In this document: positions 44,342 to 53,226 of the stretch, piece after piece
Position numbering within the stretch: the stretch's first letter is position 1
How the letters are laid out: the number at the start of each line of letters is the position of its first letter
Assembly (NCBI GenBank): GCA_009377395.1
Contig: WHUB01000007.1
Span: forward strand, 13,371 to 77,370
Reading direction: 5' to 3'
Origin: Actinophytocola sp.
Lineage (GTDB): Bacteria; Actinomycetota; Actinomycetes; Mycobacteriales; Pseudonocardiaceae
Length of the DNA: 64,000 nucleotides
Translations under genes and position numbers: made by a program
The notes under the pieces: model-generated
Databases searched by the model: none
Told to the model about the DNA's origin: nothing
The model's input: the letters and a program-made list of their open reading frames with translations, nothing else

Positions 44342-45766
44342 ATGAGCAAGCATGCCCGTCAGCGGAATGTCGGCCGGAATCTGCTGCTTGCCGCCCTGGC
44401 CGTCGTCGCCCGGCTGCGCGATGTGCGGCGACCGGCCCGTCATCAGCGGGCGGAGACCGTGTCGTGCCGGCCGGGACTGGCCGCGCAGGCGGTGGTGGCC
44501 GCGCGGTGGGCAGCACGATCCGATCTGGCGATGCGACGGCTGCGCGAGCTGATCGACCGCGTGACGGCAGGGGCCACCCACCTGGGGTGGCCCGTCCTCC
44601 AACTGGCGGCCGCGACCGCGATCGCACTGCCTGTAGTGCTCGTCCCCGACGCCGTCACCGTCGGCGATCCGGCCGCGGCGCGGACGGTCGACGTCGCCGC
44701 GCTCCGCAACGACTATGCCAGCTTCGTCCGCGGCCTGGTCGGCGAGCCCAGCGGCGATCAGGCCGCGATCGCGCCCGGTGAGCGTCCGCAGGTGGTCGAG
44801 GACGACGGCGGCGAGGCGAACGCGCAACCGGCAGCGGATCCCGGCGGCGATCCGGCGTCGGGCGGCGAAGACCCCGGACAACCGAGCCAGCCGGAGCTGC
44901 GGCTGCGGATCTCGCCCTACCTCTTCCTCGGCGGCAGCAAGATCCCGGAGGCGGGCATGGTCATGACCCGCACCGGGATCACCAGCTTCACCCTGGCGTT
45001 CGTCCTCTCCGACGGCGGCTGCGCCCCGGCGTGGGGCGGGTATCGGCCGCTGTCCGGTGACGCGGCCGGCGTGGTGCGCCAGATCCAAGCCGCGGGGGGA
45101 GAGGTCGTCGTCTCGTTCGGCGGGTGGTCCGGGCACAAGCTCGGCGAGCACTGCGCCACCCCGGGCGCGCTGGCTGCCGCCTATCAGCGGGTGATCGACG
45201 CCTACGGGCTGCGTGCCATCGACGTCGACATCGAGGCGAGCGAACTCACCGATCCGGCGGCGCAGGACCGGGTACTGCGGGCACTCGGGATGGTCGAAGC
45301 CGCCAACCCCGGCCTCACCACGATCGTCACCATGCCGGTCACCGCGGACGGTCTGAACTCGTGGGGGCTGCGCATGGTGCGGCGAGCGGTCGAGCTGCGG
45401 GTGCCGGTCGACGTCTGGACGATCATGCCGTTCGTGCTCGGCTTGCCCGGCGCCGACATGGGGCGGCTGACGATCAGGGCCGCCGAGCACACCCATGACC
45501 AGCTCGCGCGTTACCACCCCGATGCGTACCGGATGCTGGGCATCAGCTCGATGAACGGCGACACCGGCGCGGGCGAGACGGTGACGCAGGCCGACTTCCG
45601 CGAGATCCGCGACTACGTGCACCGGCACGGCCTGGCGCGGTTCACGTTCTGGGCGGTCAACCGGGACCGGCCCTGCCTCGACCGTGGCTTCCAGCCGTGC
45701 AGCGGCGTTCCGCAAACACCGTGGCAGTTCACCGACATTCTCAACGGCATTCCGCCGAATCCCTGA
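44342..45766 (+). CDS. Membrane-anchored GH18-like (chitinase-type) protein
   Basis: 474-residue protein with a cytoplasmic N terminus, one hydrophobic segment (about 80-105), an acidic Gly/Pro linker and a GH18-like barrel from about 175. The barrel has FGGWSGHKLG, the catalytic-type AIDVDIEASEL, fitting the DxDxE pattern, and the C-terminal RFTFWAVNRDRPC. Its natural substrate could be chitin or peptidoglycan-type sugars. A paralogue with the same landmarks, now broken, lies at 62621. Confidence 0.85.
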   Translation: MSKHARQRNVGRNLLLAALAVVARLRDVRRPARHQRAETVSCRPGLAAQAVVAARWAARSDLAMRRLRELIDRVTAGATHLGWPVLQLAAATAIALPVVLVPDAVTVGDPAAARTVDVAALRNDYASFVRGLVGEPSGDQAAIAPGERPQVVEDDGGEANAQPAADPGGDPASGGEDPGQPSQPELRLRISPYLFLGGSKIPEAGMVMTRTGITSFTLAFVLSDGGCAPAWGGYRPLSGDAAGVVRQIQAAGGEVVVSFGGWSGHKLGEHCATPGALAAAYQRVIDAYGLRAIDVDIEASELTDPAAQDRVLRALGMVEAANPGLTTIVTMPVTADGLNSWGLRMVRRAVELRVPVDVWTIMPFVLGLPGADMGRLTIRAAEHTHDQLARYHPDAYRMLGISSMNGDTGAGETVTQADFREIRDYVHRHGLARFTFWAVNRDRPCLDRGFQPCSGVPQTPWQFTDILNGIPPNP

Positions 45767-45785
45767 GCGTAGCTACTGTGGGGGC

Positions 45786-46676
45786 ATGCGGATCGTGTCG
45801 CTGCTGCCGTCAGCCACCGAGATCGTGTTCGCGCTCGGCGCCGGTGACGATCTCGTCGGGGTGACCGTCGAGTGTGACTACCCGGCTGAGGCGCGCGGCA
45901 GACGGATCGTGTCGACGAGCACGATGCCCGAAGGACTCGACGCGGCGGGCATCGACGCGCTGGTCGCCGAACGCAAGGCGGCGGGGGAGGACGTCTACCG
46001 GCTCGACGAGGGCGCGCTCGCCGAGCTCGACGCCGACCTGGTGCTCACCCAGAACCTGTGCTCGGTGTGCTCGGTCGACGTCACCCAGGTGCGGCAGGCG
46101 CTCGACTTCCTCGGCAGCTCGGCGGAGGTGCTGAACGTCGACCCGCGCACGCTGCCCGAGGTGTTGGACTCCGTCCGCACCATCGGCGCCGCCATCGGGC
46201 GGTCGCCGGAGGCCGAGCGGCTGGTCTCGGAGCTGTCGGAGCGGCTCGACGTGACCGGCGACAAGGTCGCGGACCGCCGCCGGGTGCCGGCCCTGGTGCT
46301 GGAATGGACCGATCCGCCCTACGCGCCCGGCCACTGGATACCGGACATGATCACCGCCGCCGGTGGCGAGTGCGTGCTGGGCCGCTCCGGCGAGCACTCA
46401 CTGCGCAGCGACTGGGCGACCGTTGCCGCGTCCGGCGCCGAGGTCGCGATCAGCGCGCCGTGCGGTTTCGACCTGCCGGGCTCGGCCGCGCTCGCCGCCG
46501 ACGTCCTCGACCGGGCGCTGCTGCCCGCCGGGCTGCCGATGTGGGCGGTGGACGCCAACGCGCTGTTCGTGCGGCCGGGACCCCGGCTGGTCGATGGCGT
46601 CGAGACGCTCGCCGCGATCCTGCACCCGGAGGTGTTCGGCGAGCCGGATGCCGGCCGGGCGCGGGCCGTCCACTGA
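45786..46676 (+). CDS. BtuF-like cobalamin-binding-type protein, cytoplasmic
   Basis: 296-residue member of the periplasmic-binding class III fold used for cobalamin and siderophores. It shows RIVSLLPSATEIVFALGAGDDLVGVT and LTQNLCSVC. No signal peptide is present, so it is probably cytoplasmic, and no importer genes adjoin it. The ATG at 45786 lies 19 bases after the GH18-like gene. Binding to cobalamin is family inference. Confidence 0.85.
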   Translation: MRIVSLLPSATEIVFALGAGDDLVGVTVECDYPAEARGRRIVSTSTMPEGLDAAGIDALVAERKAAGEDVYRLDEGALAELDADLVLTQNLCSVCSVDVTQVRQALDFLGSSAEVLNVDPRTLPEVLDSVRTIGAAIGRSPEAERLVSELSERLDVTGDKVADRRRVPALVLEWTDPPYAPGHWIPDMITAAGGECVLGRSGEHSLRSDWATVAASGAEVAISAPCGFDLPGSAALAADVLDRALLPAGLPMWAVDANALFVRPGPRLVDGVETLAAILHPEVFGEPDAGRARAVH

Positions 46677-46690
46677 GCGAGGGCGTGCGC

Positions 46691-47866
46691 ATGCGGACCC
46701 AAGTGGGAATCGTCGGGGCCGGGCCCGCCGGTCTGGTGCTGTCGCTGCTGCTCGCCGAGTGCGGCATCGACTCGGTGATCGTCGAGACGCGCAGCCGCGC
46801 CGCGATCGAGGAGACGATCCGCGCCGGTGTCCTCGAACAGGGCACGGTGGACCTCCTCGTCGATCATGGCGTCGGCGGGCGCGCGCTGGCGGAGGGCGCG
46901 AAACACGACGGCGTCGAGCTGCGTTACGGCGGCACCGGGCATCGCATCGACTTCGCCGGGCTCGTCGGGCGGTCGGTGTGGCTGTACCCGCAGCACGAGG
47001 TGCTCAAGGACCTGATCGCGGCCCGGGTGGCGGCCGGGGCGGACATCCGGTTCGAGGCCGCCGACGTGTCGCTGCGGGACGTGACCACCGACTCTCCGGT
47101 CATCGCGTTCACCGGCTCCGACGGCACGCCGGTCGAGCTGGGCTGCGACGTCATCGCCGGATGTGACGGCTCGGCCGGGATCAGCAGGCACACCATTCCC
47201 GAGTCCGAGCGCACCGATCTGTTCCGCGCGTATCCCTTCGGCTGGTTCGGGATTCTGGCCGAGGCGCCGAGGTCCGCGCCGGAGCTGATCTACGCCCACT
47301 CCCAGCGTGGCTTCGCGCTGATCAGCACGCGGACGCCGGACGTGCAGCGCATGTACTTCCAGTGCGATCCGGAGGAGGACGCCGACGCGTGGTCCGACGA
47401 CCGGATCTGGCAGGAGTTGCAGGCGCGGGTCGCCGGAGACGGGTTCCGGCTCGCCGAGGGTCGCATCTTCCAGCGCGGCGTGGTGCCGATGCGCAGCCAC
47501 GTGTGCACGCCGATGCGCTACGGCCGGTTGTTCCTGGCCGGGGACGCGGCGCACACCGTGCCGCCGACCGGCGCGAAGGGGCTGAACCTCGCGGTGTCGG
47601 ATGTGCTGGTGCTGGCCAACGCGCTGGACGCGTTCTACGCCGACGGGTCGACCGAGCGGCTGGCCCGCTACGAGGAGGTCGCGCTGCGCCGGGTGTGGCG
47701 GACACAGCACTTCTCATGGTGGATGACGTCGATGCTGCACACCGCGCCGGACGCCTCACCGTTCGACGTGCGCCGCCAGCTCGGCGAGCTGGAGTCGGTC
47801 ACCAGCAGTGTCGCGGGGTCCACGTATCTGGCCGAGGCCTACACCGGCTGGCCGTTCGAGAGCTGA
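46691..47866 (+). CDS. pobA: 4-hydroxybenzoate 3-monooxygenase
   Basis: 391-residue flavin monooxygenase that converts 4-hydroxybenzoate to protocatechuate. GAGPAGLVLSLLLAECG binds FAD. EETIRAGVLEQGTVDLL is the family N-terminal signature, VIAGCDGSAGISR is the DG motif, and LFLAGDAAHTVPPTGAKGLNLA binds the ribityl chain. Length fits PobA. The ATG at 46691 has a GAGGG upstream, and a GTG at 46685 is an alternative. No protocatechuate pathway genes are nearby. Confidence 0.9.
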   Translation: MRTQVGIVGAGPAGLVLSLLLAECGIDSVIVETRSRAAIEETIRAGVLEQGTVDLLVDHGVGGRALAEGAKHDGVELRYGGTGHRIDFAGLVGRSVWLYPQHEVLKDLIAARVAAGADIRFEAADVSLRDVTTDSPVIAFTGSDGTPVELGCDVIAGCDGSAGISRHTIPESERTDLFRAYPFGWFGILAEAPRSAPELIYAHSQRGFALISTRTPDVQRMYFQCDPEEDADAWSDDRIWQELQARVAGDGFRLAEGRIFQRGVVPMRSHVCTPMRYGRLFLAGDAAHTVPPTGAKGLNLAVSDVLVLANALDAFYADGSTERLARYEEVALRRVWRTQHFSWWMTSMLHTAPDASPFDVRRQLGELESVTSSVAGSTYLAEAYTGWPFES

Positions 47867-47874
47867 CGCGGCGG

Positions 47875-48771
47875 CTATGCCGCGCGTTCGCTGGGTGCCG
47901 GTCGCTCGATGTCGCGCGCAGGACTCGAGCGGTTACCGATGGCGCCCTGCTGGCGCATCAGATAGCGGCTGGCGAGGTCCTTCGTGATCGGTGGCCGCAC
48001 GGTGTCGTAGAGCACCAGCAGTTCCAGCAGGATGCCGCCGATGATCCAGCCGGCGATGATGTCGGTGATCCAGTGCGTGTCGAGGAAGAACGTGATCGCA
48101 CCCATCAGCAGCGACAGCCCGACGGTGGTCCAGACGGCCGCCCGTTTGCGCCTGGCGCCGCCGTACGCGATCAGCAGGTAGAAGAGCAGTCCCCAGGTGA
48201 GCACGACGTTGGCGGTGTGCCCCGACGGAAAGATCATCCCACCTTCGAACAGCGCCGTCTTGTCGAAGAACGGCTTGACCCGCCCGGTGGTCAGCTTCAA
48301 GGTGCCGACGATCAGGTTGACCGAGAGGATCGCGACGACGCAGAGCGTGATCGGGCGCCAGGTATGGCGATACCAGGCCAGCGTGGCCGCGCAACCGAGC
48401 ATGAGCCCGCCGATCGGCTCCCGCTGGCCGATGTGATCGAGAGCGAGCGCGATCGGCTCGAGCCACGGCACCCGGTCCACCAGGCCGAGTTCGTGGCCGA
48501 CGTGGTCGGCAGTGATCAGCAGACCGCTGTTGGTCCACACCTGAACCATCACGACGACGAACAGGGCGGCGCAGAATGCGAGCCGCCATGCCGCGTGCCG
48601 GTGAGTGACCAGCGTCGTGCCGAGCCTCGACACCACCACGGGCAAGCGCCAGCCCCCAGCGGTCACGGCACTGTCCTCGGTTCGTCGGCCATAGGTGTCC
48701 GGCCTTCCGCCCGACGCGCCCAACGTCGTGAAGCGGTCGGTGTCGTCGCTTTGCCTATGGACTACGGTCAC
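47875..48771 (-). CDS. PAP2-family membrane phosphatase
   Basis: 298-residue membrane phosphatase with about six hydrophobic segments. The three PAP2 motifs are present: KLTTGRVKPFF, FPSGHTANVV and HWITDIIAGWIIGG. Such enzymes remove phosphate from lipid phosphates or undecaprenyl pyrophosphate. The GTG at 48771 has GGGGGTG upstream; an internal GTG at 48666 with GAGGA is a possible shorter start. The gene stands alone. Confidence 0.88.
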   Translation of the reverse strand: MTVVHRQSDDTDRFTTLGASGGRPDTYGRRTEDSAVTAGGWRLPVVVSRLGTTLVTHRHAAWRLAFCAALFVVVMVQVWTNSGLLITADHVGHELGLVDRVPWLEPIALALDHIGQREPIGGLMLGCAATLAWYRHTWRPITLCVVAILSVNLIVGTLKLTTGRVKPFFDKTALFEGGMIFPSGHTANVVLTWGLLFYLLIAYGGARRKRAAVWTTVGLSLLMGAITFFLDTHWITDIIAGWIIGGILLELLVLYDTVRPPITKDLASRYLMRQQGAIGNRSSPARDIERPAPSERAA

Positions 48772-49193
48772 GGTCGCACCCCCTTGTCGAGAGCGAACGA
48801 ACGACCCGCCGCCGCGACCCTAACGGCCGGACACGGGTGGTCGCCCCTATTCAAGGGGAGCATGTGGCTTCTGGCGGGCAGCAAAGGGGGTCGCTTTGTG
48901 GTGGGCATATGCCCCGAACGTCCCTGCAAAATGCTCATCTCGGTACAAAACTAGTCCTGGCTCGGCGCGGTCGTGTTCACGGGCCGGTCAACGGTACGCA
49001 AGGCACGGGGTCTTGCATCGATCCGACACGCTCTGATATGTGCCCGGAACACTGTGACGTAAACCTGAGGGTAACAAGGGTCACCCGCGCGCCGCTGTCG
49101 TGTTTGCACAGTTGTGCACGACGCTGAGATTATCGTGCGACAACGTACAGATTGCGTCTCTGGTGCTCGATCATGAGCCGAGAGGGAATTCCC
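48772..49193. other. 422-base intergenic region upstream of the GlcNAc operon
   Basis: No gene is supported. The left part is upstream of the PAP2 gene. The right 110 bases carry a candidate promoter and an inverted repeat for the downstream operon, listed separately. Nothing recognisable lies between about 48850 and 49080. Confidence 0.5.
49104..49133 (+). promoter_or_regulatory. Candidate promoter and operator for the GlcNAc operon
   Basis: TTGCAC (49104-49109) and GATTAT (49128-49133) are separated by 18 bases, a fair sigma-70-type spacing. TGCACA-GT-TGTGCA (49105-49118) is a perfect inverted repeat covering the -35 element, a typical repressor position. It does not match the DasR dre consensus. 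Confidence 0.5.
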
Positions 49194-50075
49194 GTGACTC
49201 ACATGGACGTCGAGATCGCGAGCCAGCCGCCGCTATGGCGCAAGGCGGCGGACCTGGCCGCGGACGGCGGAGATGCCCTGCCCCGGCCCGGGCAGCGCGT
49301 CGCGGTCATCGGCTGCGGCACCTCGCTGTACATGGCACAGACCTACGCGGCGCTGCGGGAAGCGGCGGGGCAGGGCGAGACGGACGCGTTCCCGGCGTCG
49401 GAGCTCCCGGCGCGGCGGTACGACGCGGTGGTGGCGCTGACCCGCTCGGGCGCCACGACCGAGGTCGTCGATCTGCTGACGCGGCTGCGCGGCACGGTGC
49501 CGACCACGGTGCTCACCACCGACCCGGACACCCCGGTCATGGGCGTCGCCGACAAGGCGCTGGTGCTCGACTTCGCCGACGAGCGTTCCGTGGTGCAAAC
49601 CCGCTCGGCCAGCTGCGCGCTCGTCCTGCTCCGCGCCCACCTCGATCACGACGTCGACGCCGTCGTGGCGGACGGCGAACGAGCGCTCGCGGACGCGCTG
49701 CCTGCCGGTGCGGCCGAGCGGACGCAGTTCACCTTCCTGGGCTCGGGGTGGACGATCGGGCTGGCCAACGAGGCCGCGCTCAAGCTCAGGGAGGCGGCGC
49801 TAGCGTGGGCCGAGTCCTATCCGGGCATGGAGTACCGGCACGGCCCGATGAGCATCAGCGACGAGCGCAGCGTGGTGTGGGCGCTCGGCACGCCGCCGCG
49901 CGGACTCCCCGGCGAGGTGCGCCGCACCGGTGCGCTGTGGGTGGAGTCGGCGCGCGACCCGCTCGCCGAGCTGATCCGGGTGCAGCGGCTCGCGGTGGCG
50001 CTGGCCGCGCGGGACGGTCTCGACCCCGACCGGCCGCGCAACCTCACCCGGTCGATCATCCTCGATCGTTCCTGA
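49194..50075 (+). CDS. SIS-domain sugar isomerase/deaminase (NagB-II-like)
   Basis: 293-residue protein with two SIS domains, related to the isomerase half of glucosamine-6-phosphate synthase. It shows VAVIGCGTSLYMAQTYA, ALTRSGATTEVVDLL, FLGSGWTIGLANEAALKLREAALAWAESYPGMEYRHGPMS, which is the substrate-site core, and a C-terminal lysine-free helix. In an operon with a GlcNAc kinase and nagA it should turn glucosamine-6-phosphate into fructose-6-phosphate. GTG at 49194 with AGGGA upstream; an ATG at 49203 is possible. Confidence 0.85.
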   Translation: MTHMDVEIASQPPLWRKAADLAADGGDALPRPGQRVAVIGCGTSLYMAQTYAALREAAGQGETDAFPASELPARRYDAVVALTRSGATTEVVDLLTRLRGTVPTTVLTTDPDTPVMGVADKALVLDFADERSVVQTRSASCALVLLRAHLDHDVDAVVADGERALADALPAGAAERTQFTFLGSGWTIGLANEAALKLREAALAWAESYPGMEYRHGPMSISDERSVVWALGTPPRGLPGEVRRTGALWVESARDPLAELIRVQRLAVALAARDGLDPDRPRNLTRSIILDRS

Positions 50076-50084
50076 GCGCCCGGC

Positions 50085-51017
50085 ATGGCCTCGGATCGCT
50101 CCGGCTGCGTGATCGCGGTCGACGTCGGCGGCACCGCCGTGAAGGCGGCCGTCGTGGACCGGCACGGCACGGCCATCGCCCGGCTGAGCGTGCCGACCAG
50201 TCGCGACGGCGCGGACGGCGTCGTCGAGCAGCTCGGCCTGATCGCGGACGAACTGACGCACGCGGCGCACGCGCGGCTAATGACGCCGGTCGGGCTCGGC
50301 GTCGTCGTGCCAGGGCGGATCGACGAGGCGGCAGGGGTGGTCGCGCTCGCCGGGAACCTCGGCTGGCGGGACGTGCCGCTGCGTGCCCTGGCGGAGAAGC
50401 GCACCGGCCTGCCGGTGACGCTCGGCCACGACGTGCGCGCCGGTGGGCTGGCCGAGTTCACGCTGGGCTCGAGCAGGGGCGCGGGCGACCATCTGTTTCT
50501 TGCCATCGGCACCGGTGTGGCCGGGGCGATCATGCTCGGTGGCGAGCCGTATGACCGTGGCGGATACGCGGGCGAGATCGGGCACGTCGTCATCGAGCCG
50601 GACGGCGTGGAGTGCGGCTGCGGCGGCCGTGGGTGTCTGGAGACGATGGCCTCGGCGGGCGCCATCGCGCGCCGGTACGCCGAGCGGAGCGGTGCCCCGG
50701 TGACCGCGGCGGAGGTCGCGGCGCGGGCGGCGGCAGGTGAGGCCACGGCCGCTGCCGTGTGGCACGAGGCGGTCGACGTACTGGTCATCGCACTGGCTGG
50801 CTATGCGTTCGCGCTCGCGCCGGAGCTGATCGTCATCGGCGGCGGGCTGGCCGGGGCGGGCGAGCAGTTGCTGGCTCCGCTGCGCGACCGCCTCGCAGAC
50901 CGGCTGGGCTTCCAGCGCATGCCGACGGTGGTGGGCGCCGAGTTGGGGGAGCTGGCCGGATGCCTGGGTGCTGGCTTACTGGCCTGGCGCGCGGCCGGTC
51001 GGGAGGTGCGGCCATGA
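50085..51017 (+). CDS. ROK-family N-acetylglucosamine kinase
   Basis: 310-residue ROK kinase. It shows IAVDVGGTAVKAAVVD (ATP phosphate loop), the catalytic Asp in LGHDVRAGGLAEF, IGTGVAGAIML and the zinc motif GHVVIEPDGVECGCGGRGCLE. It should phosphorylate N-acetylglucosamine at O6 before NagA acts. ATG at 50085, ten bases after the SIS stop; its stop overlaps nagA by ATGA. No repressor-type N-terminal HTH is present, so it is an enzyme. Confidence 0.9.
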   Translation: MASDRSGCVIAVDVGGTAVKAAVVDRHGTAIARLSVPTSRDGADGVVEQLGLIADELTHAAHARLMTPVGLGVVVPGRIDEAAGVVALAGNLGWRDVPLRALAEKRTGLPVTLGHDVRAGGLAEFTLGSSRGAGDHLFLAIGTGVAGAIMLGGEPYDRGGYAGEIGHVVIEPDGVECGCGGRGCLETMASAGAIARRYAERSGAPVTAAEVAARAAAGEATAAAVWHEAVDVLVIALAGYAFALAPELIVIGGGLAGAGEQLLAPLRDRLADRLGFQRMPTVVGAELGELAGCLGAGLLAWRAAGREVRP

Positions 51018-52153
51018 CCGTGTTGTCCGGTGCCAGGGTGGTCAGCGGTGACGAGGTGTTCGACCACGGTTGGGTCCGGGTCGAGGGTGACCGGATCGCC
51101 GAGGTCGGTAGTGGTCCCGCGCCCACGAGCGACGTCACCGATCTCGGCGGGGCGTGGTTGGTGCCGGGCTTCGTCGACATTCATGTGCACGGCGGCGGGG
51201 GCGCGTCGTTCTGCGACGGCGATCCGGGCCAGGCTCGGCGGGCGGCGGAGTTCCATCTCGCGCACGGCAGCACCACGGTGATCGCCAGCCTGGTGACGGC
51301 GCCGGCGGGCAGCTTGCTCGACTCGGTGCGGATGCTGGCACGGCTGGCCGAAACGGGCGTGATCGCGGGGACTCATTTGGAGGGGCCGTATCTCGCGGCT
51401 GCCCGGTGCGGGGCGCACGATCCGGCGCTGTTGCGGGTGCCGGACCTCGATGAGCTGGCGGGGTTGCTCGACGCGGGTCGCGGCACGGTCAGGCAGGTCA
51501 CCGTGGCGCCGGAGCTGCCCGGCGCGCTGGACGTGATCAAGCTGATCGCCGATGCCGGGGTGGTGGCGGCCGTCGGCCACACCGATGCGACGTATGCGCA
51601 GGCGCGTGCCGGGTTCGACGCGGGAGCCACGCTGGCGACGCATCTCTACAACGGCATGCGCCCCGTCCACCACCGCGAGCCCGGCGTGGTGACCGCGGCG
51701 CTGGCGGACGAGCGGGTCGCGGTCGAGCTGATCAACGACGGGGTGCACCTGCATCCGGCGATCGTGCGGGACGCGTTCGCGCGTGCCGGTGCGGGCCGGG
51801 TGGCGTTGGTGACCGATGCGATGACGGCGGCGGGCGCGGGGGACGGCGAGTACGAGCTGGGCGGACGGCACGTCGTCGTCACCGCCGGGGTCGCCCGGCT
51901 GGCCGACGGGGGTGCGATCGCGGGCAGCACGCTCACCATGGATGTCGCAGTGCGGCGCGCGGTGCGGGAGGCCGGAGTGTCCATGGTGGACGCGGTCCGC
52001 GCTGCGGCGACAACCCCGGCGTGGGTGCTCAGGCTGGACCGGGTGGGTGCGATCGCCGCCGGGCAGCAGGCGGACCTTGTGGTGCTCGACGACGACCTCG
52101 CGGTGCGGCGGGTCATGCGCCGGGGTCGATGGGTAAGTACGTCACGTACTTGA
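51014..52153 (+). CDS. nagA: N-acetylglucosamine-6-phosphate deacetylase NagA
   Basis: 379-residue amidohydrolase that removes acetate from GlcNAc-6-phosphate. Metal and catalytic landmarks are VDIHVHGGGG, TTVIASLVTAP, GTHLEGPYLA, VAAVGHTDATYAQ, LATHLYNGMRPVHHREPG and ALVTDAMTAAG. The ATG at 51014 overlaps the kinase stop by ATGA, with GGGAGG upstream. The last few codons and the stop lie inside a large palindrome that probably serves the next gene pair. Confidence 0.93.
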   Translation: MTVLSGARVVSGDEVFDHGWVRVEGDRIAEVGSGPAPTSDVTDLGGAWLVPGFVDIHVHGGGGASFCDGDPGQARRAAEFHLAHGSTTVIASLVTAPAGSLLDSVRMLARLAETGVIAGTHLEGPYLAAARCGAHDPALLRVPDLDELAGLLDAGRGTVRQVTVAPELPGALDVIKLIADAGVVAAVGHTDATYAQARAGFDAGATLATHLYNGMRPVHHREPGVVTAALADERVAVELINDGVHLHPAIVRDAFARAGAGRVALVTDAMTAAGAGDGEYELGGRHVVVTAGVARLADGGAIAGSTLTMDVAVRRAVREAGVSMVDAVRAAATTPAWVLRLDRVGAIAAGQQADLVVLDDDLAVRRVMRRGRWVSTSRT

Positions 52154-52163
52154 CGTACTTACC
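52132..52163. promoter_or_regulatory. Perfect 13-bp inverted repeat, likely toxin-antitoxin operator
   Basis: GGTAAGTACGTCA (52132-52144) and TGACGTACTTACC (52151-52163) are perfectly symmetric around CGTACT. The nagA stop codon lies inside the right arm. It ends 32 bases before the antitoxin ATG, in the expected place for an operator that the antitoxin binds. It could also form a terminator hairpin after nagA. Confidence 0.75.
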
Positions 52164-52195
52164 TGGACCCGCCACACTCATATCGGAGGTGTGAG

Positions 52196-52612
52196 ATGTC
52201 GGCAGTCCATTACGAGTCGTACACAGACGCCCGGGCGCACTTGAAGGACCTGCTCGACGCCGCCGAGCGGGGGAAGGTCGCCACGGTCCGCCGGGACTCG
52301 GCGCGCGCGGCCGTCGTCGATGTCGGGCGGTTGCTGCCCTTTCTCATCTCGGTCGTGCCGTCACGGGCTTCGGTCGTCGCCGAGGACGACGGCTGGTCGG
52401 TGTTCATGCCGGGTGTACCGGTCGCGGCGGACGGTGCCACGTTCGACGAGGCGATCACCGAGATGATCGACGCGCTGCGGGAGTACGCGGACGATTGGCA
52501 GAATCGGCTGCTCGACACGCCGAACCATCGCGAGCACTGGGGTCTGGTGCAGCTGATCGCGCTCAGCGACGAGGATCAGTTGCGTGAATGGCTGGTCGGG
52601 CAGGTGCAGTGA
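52196..52612 (+). CDS. Antitoxin with Phd/YefM-like and HicB-like parts
   Basis: 138-residue protein. Residues 1-45 (YESYTDARAHLKDLLDAAERGKVATVRRDSARAAVVDVG) resemble the Phd/YefM DNA-binding antitoxin fold. Residues 60-110 (GWSVFMPGVPVAADGATFDEAITEMIDALREYADDW) resemble the HicB partial RNase-H-like domain that neutralises HicA. The ATG at 52196 has GGAGGT upstream, and the stop overlaps the toxin by GTGA. It follows nagA but has its own likely operator. Confidence 0.8.
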   Translation: MSAVHYESYTDARAHLKDLLDAAERGKVATVRRDSARAAVVDVGRLLPFLISVVPSRASVVAEDDGWSVFMPGVPVAADGATFDEAITEMIDALREYADDWQNRLLDTPNHREHWGLVQLIALSDEDQLREWLVGQVQ

Positions 52613-53034
52613 GCTGGCCCGAACCGACGCGGAAGGACCATGAGGCCTTCTGTCGCAACGAGGGCTGGCGCAAGGTTCGCGATGCATGCGGGCGAACCGG
52701 AACTCATCACCTCACCTATGAGCTCCACCTGCCGGACGGCCGAGTGCTGCGGACCCGCGTCTCGCACCCGCCCGATCGCAGCACCTACGGCCCCAGCATG
52801 TGGCACCACATCTTGCGTGACCAGTTGCACGTCGACCAAGCGGAGTTCTGGGCGTGCGCCCGGGACGGTGAGAAGCCGGGCCGGGGCGTGCCGGAGCCAC
52901 CGGCAGCGGCGCTGCCGGCCGAACTCGTCCTTCTGCTGATCTCCCGGGTGGGCCTCTCCGATGACGAGGTGCGTGCGATGACGAAGAACGAAGCGGTAGC
53001 GCGAGTGCAGCGATACTGGACCGAGGGCCGCTGA
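52609..53034 (+). CDS. Toxin of the antitoxin-linked pair (HicA-like region)
   Basis: 141-residue basic protein. Its N-terminal half resembles an RNA-binding toxin of the HicA/cytotoxic-repressor kind: DHEAFCRNEGWRKVRDACG, then HHLTYELHLPDGRVLRTRVSHPPDRSTYG, ending MWHHILRDQLHVDQAEFWACA. The C-terminal 45 residues are an added helical part. GTG start at 52609, overlapping the antitoxin stop (GTGA). Toxin activity is inferred from operon form and fold resemblance. Confidence 0.72.
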   Translation: MSWPEPTRKDHEAFCRNEGWRKVRDACGRTGTHHLTYELHLPDGRVLRTRVSHPPDRSTYGPSMWHHILRDQLHVDQAEFWACARDGEKPGRGVPEPPAAALPAELVLLLISRVGLSDDEVRAMTKNEAVARVQRYWTEGR

Positions 53035-53061
53035 TCCGGCGGACGCGCTGCACGCCCTCAC

Positions 53062-53091
53062 CCGTTCGGTGCTGGGGGGTAGGCCGAACGG
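53062..53091 (+). terminator. Hairpin after the toxin-antitoxin pair
   Basis: CCGTTCGG (53062-53069) and CCGAACGG (53084-53091) form an 8-bp stem with a 14-base G-rich loop, 28 bases after the toxin stop. No T tract. Confidence 0.6.
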
Positions 53092-53226
53092 CCCACTCCG
53101 TATCTGACGGTGATCGATGTGAACCGCTGGGTCAGCGGCTTGTCACGAGCGCCCCCTTTGTATCACTATTAACGGTCGGGGTCCGCGAGTGGTTTGTCCA
53201 AGTCTGATGGAGTGGAGGGTGGACGC

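Noticed and set aside
49090-49193. DasR-type dre site sought upstream of the GlcNAc operon
   Set aside because: No match to the TGGTCTAGACCA-like core. The symmetric element there is different.
52609-53034. Toxin gene considered as part of the GlcNAc operon
   Set aside because: It has its own operator and antitoxin and no sugar-related domain.
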